From the NCBI RefSeq assembly GCF_900104575.1, contig NZ_LT629731.1:1471051-1535050 (forward strand): DNA of 64,000 bases, written 5' to 3'. A model generated the notes under the pieces. That model was not told the origin of the DNA and ran no database searches. It saw nothing but the letters and a program-made list of their open reading frames with translations. Shown here piece by piece: positions 35,446 through 42,495 of the stretch (its first letter is position 1; every line of letters starts with the position of its first letter). A program made the position numbers and the translations under genes. Source of the DNA: Bacillus tuaregi. Lineage in GTDB: Bacteria > Bacillota > Bacilli > Bacillales > Cytobacillaceae.

Positions 35446-35650
35446 TTAGGGAAAAGCCTATTGATTACCACCTTGGGCAGAAGCTTATGCTTTTTTTGAG
35501 AGGTGTTAAATAGTTAATGAATGAAGCGGCGAAAATATCCTAATTATAACCGTAGAATAGCAATCCATGTATCAAGAAATAATCGTATTTCTCGATAATA
35601 CCCCGTCGTTTAAGATTGAACCTACTTCCCCTTGTCCTGAATCACCATCT

Positions 35651-35676
35651 TTTGGGACAACAGACCTGTCCCTCTG
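35651..35676. repeat. GGGACA/TGTCCC palindromic repeat
   Basis: TTTGGGACAACAGACCTGTC and following CCTCTG form a short stem of the GGGACAG family. The gap 35472-35682 shows nothing else. Confidence 0.5.
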
Positions 35677-35682
35677 TCACTT

Positions 35683-35821
35683 CGAGGAGTAAGTAGAGCC
35701 TACATTTACATAAAAACGAATAGGCAGTAGTGTGCAAGTAGGACTCAGTTTTGAAAGGAGAAATGGCTTGAAAAGAGTGGATGTAGCATATGTACTAATT
35801 TTTGATGAATATAATGAAAAG
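35683..35821 (+). repeat. Direct repeat, copy 1: leader and 5' end of the NUDIX gene
   Basis: This stretch recurs, diverged, at 37243-37379. It starts with CGAGGAGTAAGTAG, which in the second copy encodes the last codons and stop of coaD, and continues through the leader into the first 18 codons of the NUDIX gene. Confidence 0.8.
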
Positions 35822-36211
35822 GTATTGATGGTCAAAAATAAAGATGATAAATCATCTTATTTTACACTTCCGGGTGGCAAAGTAGAAGCTGGAGAAACCT
35901 TGAAAGAGGCCGCTATTCGTGAAGTAAAAGAAGAGACTGGTTTGGATGTTGCATTAGATGGGATTTTTACTGTGAGTGAGGCATTCTTTGAACAAAAAGG
36001 ACATCATACAATCTTTTTTACTTTTATTGGGAGGATTGTTGGAGGGGAAATAAAAATAACATTCCCTGAAGAAATTGAAGAAGTAATTTGGGTAAATGGT
36101 AACGTAGCAGAAAACTATATGCATATTCCAATCGATTTGAAAGGAATGATTAATAAAAAGTTAACAACACCATATATTTTTAGAGGCAATGTTGTTCATA
36201 GAAGCACATGA
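35768..36211 (+). CDS. NUDIX hydrolase
   Basis: The protein has 147 residues. The NUDIX box GGKVEAGETLKEAAIREVKE ETG (about 39-61) is complete, with the RExxEETG core. The substrate is not evident; MutT-like proteins of this size often act on damaged or excess nucleotides. The TTG at 35768 follows AAAGGAG; an upstream in-frame GTG has no support. A truncated copy of this gene's beginning lies after coaD. Confidence 0.88.
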   Translation: MKRVDVAYVLIFDEYNEKVLMVKNKDDKSSYFTLPGGKVEAGETLKEAAIREVKEETGLDVALDGIFTVSEAFFEQKGHHTIFFTFIGRIVGGEIKITFPEEIEEVIWVNGNVAENYMHIPIDLKGMINKKLTTPYIFRGNVVHRST

Positions 36212-36311
36212 TACAAAGGCCCACAGGGACACGAAGACTCCTCGAAAATTCTACGAGTTCCTGAGGTAACAGGTCAGAATGATTGAAGAAAATAATGGGG
36301 GGATTGGATGA

Positions 36312-36584
36312 ATGAACAATCATAAGGAACAGTCGAACATTCCAGTATGGGCATATGAAACAATTGAGATCAAAGCGCCTGACCCTATGTGGAAGGAAAA
36401 AGGAATACAGGAGGGAGCTACGCTTTACCAGATACTTTCAGATTTGGGTGTTAAACAAGTTGAACATATAGGCAGTACAACTATTCCTAAATTACCAGCT
36501 AAGCCCATTATAGACTTAATGGCTTCTATTCCATCATATAAACGGATCAAAGAAATAGTAGAAAAACTAGCATTACAAGATTGA
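36312..36584 (+). pseudogene. GrpB (UPF0157) family protein, C-terminally truncated
   Basis: The visible 90 residues include the family motifs VEHIGSTTIPKLPAKPIIDLM (residues 54-74), typical of the GrpB nucleotidyltransferase-like fold. Family proteins normally have about 170 residues. Here the frame stops at 36584, right after EKLALQD, and I find no continuation in other frames before coaD. The rest of the gene is gone, probably in the rearrangement that also duplicated the NUDIX 5' end. Confidence 0.75.
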
Positions 36585-36767
36585 TAAGGTCACTCGCTTA
36601 TACAAATATTAAACTATTATTAATAAAAAATATGATATCCACCATGAGTAGATTGTATCCATTTTCCTTGGTTAAAGCAGTACTTTGTTCATTTTTTCCT
36701 AAAAGAAAAGTTTCTAAATAAATAATGGGAAGAATAAACAAATAACAAGGAAAAATGAGGTGACGAA

Positions 36768-37256
36768 ATGAAAGCAATCTATCCCGGTAGCTTTGACCCT
36801 ATTGCAAATGGACATATAGATATAATTGAAAGAGCGAGTGAATTTTTTGATGAAATCGTCGTAGCGGTTATGATTAATCCTAAGAAGAAATACTTATTTT
36901 CACTTGAAGAACGGAGAAAACTGGTTGAAGACTGTTTTCATGACAATAAAAAAATCAAAGTGGTTACATTTGAAGGACTACTTGTTGATTATATGAGGGA
37001 GCACCATTATCGAGTCATTATTAGAGGATTGAGAACGCTTACTGATTATGGCTATGAAGCCCAGATGGCTTTAACCAATAAAAATCTCTATAAAGAGTCA
37101 GAAACCTTTTTTATTCATTCTGAAGAAAAATATACCTTTCTTAGTTCAAGCATCGTAAGAGAAGTCTATTTTAATGGGGGAAGTTTGTCCGGTTATATCC
37201 CTCATCATGTAGAAAAGGCACTTGTAGAAAAAATTCAAGCTACGAGGAGTAAGTAG
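36768..37256 (+). CDS. coaD: Phosphopantetheine adenylyltransferase-like protein CoaD, isolated copy
   Basis: The protein has 162 residues. The nucleotidyltransferase motif PGSFDPIANGHIDII is at 5-19, RGLRTLTDYGYEAQMA at about 87-102, and the ATP-binding FLSSSIVREV at about 125. CoaD makes dephospho-CoA from phosphopantetheine and ATP. The usual DFEYE segment reads DYGYE here, and the FIHSEEKYTF stretch departs from the usual FLMPSPEYSF. In bacilli coaD normally sits beside rsmD and ylbJ-type genes, none of which are here. So this may be a second, diverged copy. The ribosome binding site is GAGGTGACG. Confidence 0.82.
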   Translation: MKAIYPGSFDPIANGHIDIIERASEFFDEIVVAVMINPKKKYLFSLEERRKLVEDCFHDNKKIKVVTFEGLLVDYMREHHYRVIIRGLRTLTDYGYEAQMALTNKNLYKESETFFIHSEEKYTFLSSSIVREVYFNGGSLSGYIPHHVEKALVEKIQATRSK

Positions 37257-37379
37257 CCTACATTTACATAAAAACGAACAGGCAGTAGAGTGAAGAAGGA
37301 TTCAGTATTGAAAGGGGAAATGGCTTGAAAAAGTGGATGTAGCATATGTAATAATTTATGATGAAAATAATGAAAAGCA
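37243..37379 (+). pseudogene. Broken duplicate of the NUDIX gene leader and start
   Basis: The sequence aligns with 35683-35821. After the copied ribosome binding site and TTG, one base is lost (TTGAAAAAGTGGATGTAG), giving an early stop, and similarity ends at AATGAAAAG (37371-37379). The first bases are the coaD C-terminus. This is a non-functional remnant. Confidence 0.8.
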
Positions 37380-37415
37380 TAAATAGGAACCTATTAAAGA
37401 AAGGAATGAATGGTC

Positions 37416-37790
37416 ATGACTCAATCTAATAAGGAGAAGGCTGTATCTTTTTTGCAGCTGGTTGCATCGGGGAGAGTTCGCGAAGCATTTCGTCAATTTA
37501 CGAGTCCGGATTTCCTTCATCATAATCCTTATTTTCGAGGAGATGCGGATTCTCTCATGCATGCGATGGAAGAGAATGCCAATAAGAATCCAGAAAAAGT
37601 ATTTGAGGTGAAACAGGTGATGGGAGAGGGGAATCGGGTGGCGGTATACTCCCATGTGAAGCAAAAGCAGGATGACCTTGGGGGAGCTGTGGTTCATATC
37701 TTCCGCTTTCAAAACGACCTCATTACTGAGTTATGGGATGTGGGACAGCCGATACCGGAGAATTCCCCGAATGAGAACGGTGTCTTCTAA
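37416..37790 (+). CDS. SnoaL/NTF2-like protein
   Basis: The protein has about 124 residues. The pattern ASGRVREAFRQFTSPDFLHH NPYF, then VKQVMGEGNRVAVYSHVKQK and HIFRFQNDLITELWDVGQPI, is that of SnoaL-like polyketide cyclase-related proteins. They share an NTF2 cone fold and have varied or unknown roles. The ATG at 37416 (MTQSNKEK) lies ten bases after AAAGGA; the ATG at 37410 is also possible. The gene stands alone, with a hairpin and a repeat after it. Confidence 0.8.
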   Translation: MTQSNKEKAVSFLQLVASGRVREAFRQFTSPDFLHHNPYFRGDADSLMHAMEENANKNPEKVFEVKQVMGEGNRVAVYSHVKQKQDDLGGAVVHIFRFQNDLITELWDVGQPIPENSPNENGVF

Positions 37791-37830
37791 GAAAGAAGGT
37801 TTGTTCTAAAAAACGGAGTGAATGTACAAA

Positions 37831-37855
37831 AAAGGGTTGCCGGCGGCAGCCCTTT
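37831..37855. terminator. Hairpin after the SnoaL-like gene
   Basis: AAAGGGTTGCCG and CGGCAGCCCTTT form a GC-rich stem. There is no long T run, so termination strength is uncertain. Confidence 0.5.
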
Positions 37856-37872
37856 AAGTGGTTGTACGGTAT

Positions 37873-37920
37873 AAAGGTGCCAGTCTCCAACCTAAAATTG
37901 AATGGTGACTGGCATCTTTT
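37873..37920. repeat. GGTGCCAGTC/GACTGGCATC palindromic repeat
   Basis: AAAGGTGCCAGTCTCCA and TGGTGACTGGCATCTTTT form a long stem. It is of the GGTGCC family and lies between convergent genes, so it may serve as a terminator for both. Confidence 0.65.
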
Positions 37921-37928
37921 CATATTCT

Positions 37929-37944
37929 ACGGGCGAATTTGATT
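37929..37944 (+). repeat. Possible end fragment of the 225-bp structured element
   Basis: ACGGGCGAATTTGATT is identical to the right end of copy B at 60422-60437. It sits at the stop codon of the TRAP permease. With only 16 bases, chance is possible. Confidence 0.4.
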
Positions 37945-39932
37945 TATTTCAATGTAAGATCATCTAATTGCTTCATGTGCTGAATAGGTTGTGCGTGTGT
38001 TTTTACTTTAGCTTTTCTAAACCATTGAAGAACAGCCACACAGGCTAATACCACTATTCCGATGATGTCTGTTAGCATACCTGGAATAACTAAGGTAATC
38101 GCTCCGATAAAACAGAGGACCGCGATATACCATTTCATGTCAGTTAAGAAATAGCGTTCTAATGCTGCACTTAGTCCCATGATGCCAACAATGGCTGTAA
38201 GGGTCACGGAAATGACTTCGAGTGGACCTGATACATCCTGCATCAGTAACGCAGGGGAGTAGACGAAAAGGAAGGGAATTAAGAAACCAGAAAAGGCTAA
38301 TCTTAATGCCTCGAAACCCGTTCGATTCGGATTTCCTCCCGCTATTCCTGCTCCAGCAAAAGCTGCTAACGCAACCGGTGGTGTAACGTTCGCAAGAATG
38401 CCAAAATAGAAAACAAACATATGTGTTAACAAAGGCGCCACTCCAAGCTCAAGGAGAGCAGGTGCTGCCATGGTAGACGTAATGATATACGTTGGAATCG
38501 ATGGCAAGCCCATTCCCATAATGATACAAGCGATCATCGTGAACAATAAGGTCAGCAGTACTTCACCTTGGCCCAAAACGAGAATCGATTGCGTTAATTT
38601 TGGACCAAGCCCTGTTAACGTACTCACACCGACAATGATGCCAACAATCGCACAGGACATCGCCACACCAAGCGAGGAACGAACCCCATCTTCCATCGCT
38701 TTAAGGATGGCTTTTGGTCCCATTCGCGTTTCTTTATTAAACCAGCTGACAACGATACTCAGCAGAATCGAAATGAAGGCTGCGTATAAAGGTGTTTTTC
38801 CCAGCATTAATAGGGCGATAAGAACGACAATTGGAATCAGCAAATGACCACCTTTTTTCAAGGTTTGTCTCACATTTGGTAATTCCTCTTTCGACATTCC
38901 ATTTAAGCCAAGCTTTTTGGCGCGAAAATGGACAATAAAGATGATGCCTAGATAGTAGAGCAGTGCCGGTAGGATCGCTGCTAAAGCGATTTGATTATAA
39001 GGCATGCCCAATGTTTCCGCCATAATAAAAGCGGTTGCACCCATGACCGGTGGAAGAATCTGACCGCCGACAGAGGCCGTAGCCTCAACCGCACCTGCAA
39101 ATTCAGGCTTATAGCCAACCCGTTTCATGAGAGGAATAGTAAAAGCACCCGTTGTGACGACATTGGCAAGGGCACTACCATTGATGGACCCAAGCAAGCC
39201 GCTTGAGATGACCGATACCTTTGCAGGGCCACCAGAGGTATGACCCGCTAGACCCATGGAAATATCGGTGAAAAATTTTCCCATTCCAGAAGCGTTTAAA
39301 AACGCACCGAACAGGATGAAGAGAATAATGTAGGAAGCCGAAACCGAGATTGCAATCCCAAATATTCCTTCCGTAGATAGGAACATGTAGGTGACCACAT
39401 CCTCCACATCTTTACCAGAATGACGTAATAAATCGGGGGCATATTGTCCAAAGAAAGCATAAGCCATGAATAGGAGGGCAAGAATCGTTAAGGCATTCCC
39501 CGCCACCCGCCTTCCGCCTTCAATGACGACAGCTATTAAGACAATTCCAAAGAAAATATCTAATGAGTTAGGCATATACACAGACATGCGCACAGCAATC
39601 ATTTTATAGTCGGCAAACATATAGATGGTCGTTGACAGAGCAGCCAGCATCCAAACCATATCCATCAGACTGACCTTGTCTTTCTTCTTTTTATAAAAAG
39701 CTGGATAAAGAATGAACACAAGTGCAGCAATGACGGCTGTATGTAGTGAGCGATGTCTTAACGCATCAAGCGGACCAAAATAAGACGTATACAAATGATA
39801 TCCAGCAAGTCCGACACTTAAAAGAAAAATGACCCATCGCCAAAAGCCTTTATTGATCTTTTTTGTTCTCGATTCTGTATCAAATTTCTCTAGTATGTCC
39901 TTTTCATTGATATTTGCCTGAGTTTCCTGCAA
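37944..39932 (-). CDS. TRAP-type transporter fused permease (4TM/12TM, TAXI class)
   Basis: The protein has 662 residues. Many hydrophobic segments run across the whole length. The small-subunit-like N-terminal membrane part is followed by the large DctM-type part, with motifs such as SGLLGSINGSALANVVTTGA, GAVEATASVGGQILPPVMGA and FAGAGIAGGNPNRTGFEALR. The protein is the sodium-driven membrane component of a tripartite uptake system. It lies 19 bases downstream of the TAXI binding protein gene, in the same operon. Expression should depend on the sigma-54 promoter at 40995. The substrate is unknown; related systems take up dicarboxylates or other organic acids. Confidence 0.93.
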   Translation of the reverse strand: MQETQANINEKDILEKFDTESRTKKINKGFWRWVIFLLSVGLAGYHLYTSYFGPLDALRHRSLHTAVIAALVFILYPAFYKKKKDKVSLMDMVWMLAALSTTIYMFADYKMIAVRMSVYMPNSLDIFFGIVLIAVVIEGGRRVAGNALTILALLFMAYAFFGQYAPDLLRHSGKDVEDVVTYMFLSTEGIFGIAISVSASYIILFILFGAFLNASGMGKFFTDISMGLAGHTSGGPAKVSVISSGLLGSINGSALANVVTTGAFTIPLMKRVGYKPEFAGAVEATASVGGQILPPVMGATAFIMAETLGMPYNQIALAAILPALLYYLGIIFIVHFRAKKLGLNGMSKEELPNVRQTLKKGGHLLIPIVVLIALLMLGKTPLYAAFISILLSIVVSWFNKETRMGPKAILKAMEDGVRSSLGVAMSCAIVGIIVGVSTLTGLGPKLTQSILVLGQGEVLLTLLFTMIACIIMGMGLPSIPTYIITSTMAAPALLELGVAPLLTHMFVFYFGILANVTPPVALAAFAGAGIAGGNPNRTGFEALRLAFSGFLIPFLFVYSPALLMQDVSGPLEVISVTLTAIVGIMGLSAALERYFLTDMKWYIAVLCFIGAITLVIPGMLTDIIGIVVLACVAVLQWFRKAKVKTHAQPIQHMKQLDDLTLK

Positions 39933-39951
39933 ATCCCTTCACCGCCCTTCA

Positions 39952-40956
39952 TTATTGTAGAATTCCTTCTTCTTTATAATATTTTTCAGCGCCAGGATGT
40001 AGTGGTAATGGTAGTTGCGTAGCTACTTTATCGAGATGAATGTCGTTGGCAGAGTTGTGTATTCTCTTTAATTCTTCTAGATTGTCAAATAGTGTCTTCG
40101 TTAATTCATAGACTGCTTCGTCAGGTAAATCCTCATTTGTAATTAGTAGATTATTGACCATGACGGTTGGCTGGTCTTCACTGACTCCTTCATACGTATC
40201 GGATGGAATCACGCCAATCTCAAAGGCGGGGTACTTTTCCTTTAATTCAAGCGTTAAGTGTTCAGGAACAGGAATGATGACAACATCGTCTGTGGCAGCA
40301 AGCTCCATAATTCCTGAGTTTGGATAGCCAGAAGAGAGGAATGCCGCATCAGTTGTGCCGTTTTTAATGCCTTCAATGCCCTCTGCAAAGGAGAGGAAAT
40401 CCGCCTTTACATCCTTATACGTCATGCCGGCACCTTCGAGAATCCGCTTCGCCATGATTTCCGTTCCGCTTCCTAGCGCCCCAACAGCTAATTTTTTTCC
40501 GCGAAGATCCTCAAGTGTTTTAATCTTAGTGGTGGAAGTGGTGACAATTTGCATATAGTTGGGATACAAGGAGGCAATCGCCCGAATATTTTTAATGCTG
40601 CCAAAATCCTTGAAATTTCCTTGTCCATTATAGGCATCTGCTACCGTATCGGCCATCGCAAAGCCCATTTCGGCTTTTCCACGTGATACCTTTGCTGTAT
40701 TTTCTGCAGAGGCGCTTGTTGTCTGCGCGCTTGTTTGTGCGTGTATTTTTTCTCCATAAATCTTAGCCATTGCATTTCCTAGCTGAAAATAAACACCAGA
40801 TGTGCCACCGGTTAAAATGGTAAGCGGTTCATTTTCATAATAGAATGTACGATCGCCACCTTTGTGATCGCTTTCATTTACTTGCTCGGTTATTCCGCAG
40901 GCACTTAATAGCAATAGAGTATATACCGTAACAATCAGCCACGTTTTACGAAACAA
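39952..40956 (-). CDS. TAXI family TRAP transporter solute-binding lipoprotein
   Basis: The protein has about 334 residues. The signal peptide ends in a lipobox (LLLLSACG), so it is anchored outside the membrane. TAXI signatures are EPLTILTGGTSGVYFQLGNA, VSRGKAEMGFAMAD, IRAIASLYPNYMQIVT and AVGALGSGTEIMAKRILE. It captures the substrate and hands it to the permease encoded downstream. The TTG at 40956 is preferred because AAAGGGGTG lies eight bases upstream and the predicted sigma-54 start point is at about 40984; the ATG at 40977 has no ribosome binding site and would be nearly leaderless. Confidence 0.9.
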   Translation of the reverse strand: MFRKTWLIVTVYTLLLLSACGITEQVNESDHKGGDRTFYYENEPLTILTGGTSGVYFQLGNAMAKIYGEKIHAQTSAQTTSASAENTAKVSRGKAEMGFAMADTVADAYNGQGNFKDFGSIKNIRAIASLYPNYMQIVTTSTTKIKTLEDLRGKKLAVGALGSGTEIMAKRILEGAGMTYKDVKADFLSFAEGIEGIKNGTTDAAFLSSGYPNSGIMELAATDDVVIIPVPEHLTLELKEKYPAFEIGVIPSDTYEGVSEDQPTVMVNNLLITNEDLPDEAVYELTKTLFDNLEELKRIHNSANDIHLDKVATQLPLPLHPGAEKYYKEEGILQ

Positions 40957-40994
40957 AGTGTAACACCCCTTTATCATGTTCTTACTGGGAATAT

Positions 40995-41010
40995 AGCAAT
41001 AACCATGCCA
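40995..41010 (-). promoter_or_regulatory. Sigma-54 (-24/-12) promoter of the TRAP operon
   Basis: On the minus strand, TGGCATGGTTATTGCT matches the TGGCACG-N4-TTGCW consensus, with GG and GC exactly 12 bases apart. The predicted start is near 40984. A sigma-54 activator gene is encoded just upstream on the same strand. Confidence 0.85.
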
Positions 41011-41025
41011 ATAACTTAATATTCT

Positions 41026-41042
41026 GATAATGTGTGATTATC
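41026..41042. promoter_or_regulatory. Candidate upstream activator site
   Basis: GATAATGTGTGATTATC has 6-bp arms with a 5-base spacer. It is centred about 50 bases upstream of the predicted sigma-54 start. It may bind the NtrC-type regulator, but the distance is shorter than usual for enhancer sites. Confidence 0.4.
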
Positions 41043-41053
41043 ATCCTTTACGA

Positions 41054-41080
41054 TAAAAAAACGGCAATATTTGCCGTTTT
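41054..41080 (-). terminator. Terminator after the two-component genes
   Basis: AAACGGCAA and TTGCCGTTT flank three bases, and the minus strand continues with a T run (TTTTTTTATCG). It separates the regulator genes from the TRAP operon downstream. Confidence 0.8.
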
Positions 41081-41120
41081 AGGGCGGAAAAATTTTCCTA
41101 CCGGCAAATTTTTCCCTCTT

Positions 41121-42494
41121 TTATTCTTCATCTCGATATTGCTTTAATTTATTCCGTAGATTGCGTTCACTTATTTCTAATAGAGAAGCCGTTTTTCGTT
41201 TATTACCATCACAATAATCTAGTACTGCTTTGATGAGCATTTTTTCAACCTGTTTGAGTGTGGATGGAATCGGAATTTGAAGGCTATGATCTCTCGTTGT
41301 TTCATTTTGTCCATTTCGTGCTTCTGGTTTATTCTGCAAAAAGGGCAGTTCAGCGGGTGTAATCATGTTGCTTTGTGCCATAGCTACTGCATATTCGATT
41401 ACATTGGCTAGCTGTCTAATATTTCCAGGGTAGGAGTAATTCTCTAACGCATTTTTCGCTTCTTTTGATAGAGTACTAATCGGGCGATTCATCTCTTCTG
41501 CATATTTTGCGATAAAATGAGAGATAAGAAGCTGTAAATCCTTTTTTCGTTCTCGTAATGGTGGTAGATGGAGTGGGATGACATTTAAGCGGAAATATAA
41601 ATCTTCGCGAAAGCTCCCATTTTCCACCATTTCTAATAGATTCCGGTTCGTGGCCGTTATGATCCGGACATCCACTTTAATCGGGACATTTGCTCCGATT
41701 GGAGTGATTTCCTTTTCCTGTAAAAAACGAAGGAGCTTCGCTTGTAATTGCACATGCATTTCACCGATTTCATCAAGAAATAACGTACCATTTTTTGCCG
41801 CTTCGACTTTACCCTGGCGTCCGGTAATCGCCCCAGTAAAGGCACCCTTTCGATGTCCGAATAGTTCACTTTCAAGAATGGACTCAGGAATTGCGGCACA
41901 GTTTAGCGCGATAAACGGTCCATCCTTTCGTTTACCGTTCCGGTGAATCGCACGGGCAACGAGTTCTTTTCCTGTGCCACTTTCTCCCGTAATTAATACA
42001 TTTGAATCAATATCCTTGACCTGTTCGATGATGGAAAAAACCTTTTGGATTTCAGGGCTTTCCCCAATGATTTGATCGTACCCTTTGATTCTATCGATTT
42101 GTTCATTCAACTGCCGAACTTGATGATGTAATTGCTGGTGCTCGAGCGCCTTCTCGATGAGAACAAGCAGTTCGTCTACCTCGGGCGGCTTTGTAATATA
42201 ATGAAAGGCCCCGTGCTTCATCGCTTCCACTGACGATTCAATAGTTCCAAAGGCTGTCATCATGATAACCGCTGTCGCAGGGCGTATTTCTTTTATCTTC
42301 ACTAATATGTCCAGACCATTATGTCTCCCAAGACGCCAATCGAGTAGGATGACATGAACCTCTTGTTCTTGTAACCGCTCTAATGCCTGTTCTGCATCTG
42401 GACAGGCGGTGATGTGATAATCATCTTCAAGAACAAAGCGGAGCGATGAACAAATGGCTGGTTCATCATCTATAATCATGATATAGGGCTTCAC
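41121..42494 (-). CDS. Sigma-54-dependent response regulator (NtrC/DctD type)
   Basis: The protein has about 457 residues. A receiver domain with Asp in HVILLDWRLGRH (about 55) comes first. The AAA+ domain has Walker A GESGTGKE, the sigma-54 contact loop GAFTGA, and LFLDEIGEM. A Fis-type HTH at the C-terminus (NKRKTASLLEISERNLRNKL) completes it. It activates sigma-54 polymerase, here most likely at the TRAP promoter at 40995. The GTG at 42494 follows GGAGTGG; an ATG at 42509 within the kinase gene is possible. The gene follows the kinase directly. Confidence 0.93.
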   Translation of the reverse strand: MKPYIMIIDDEPAICSSLRFVLEDDYHITACPDAEQALERLQEQEVHVILLDWRLGRHNGLDILVKIKEIRPATAVIMMTAFGTIESSVEAMKHGAFHYITKPPEVDELLVLIEKALEHQQLHHQVRQLNEQIDRIKGYDQIIGESPEIQKVFSIIEQVKDIDSNVLITGESGTGKELVARAIHRNGKRKDGPFIALNCAAIPESILESELFGHRKGAFTGAITGRQGKVEAAKNGTLFLDEIGEMHVQLQAKLLRFLQEKEITPIGANVPIKVDVRIITATNRNLLEMVENGSFREDLYFRLNVIPLHLPPLRERKKDLQLLISHFIAKYAEEMNRPISTLSKEAKNALENYSYPGNIRQLANVIEYAVAMAQSNMITPAELPFLQNKPEARNGQNETTRDHSLQIPIPSTLKQVEKMLIKAVLDYCDGNKRKTASLLEISERNLRNKLKQYRDEE

Positions 42495-42495
42495 A

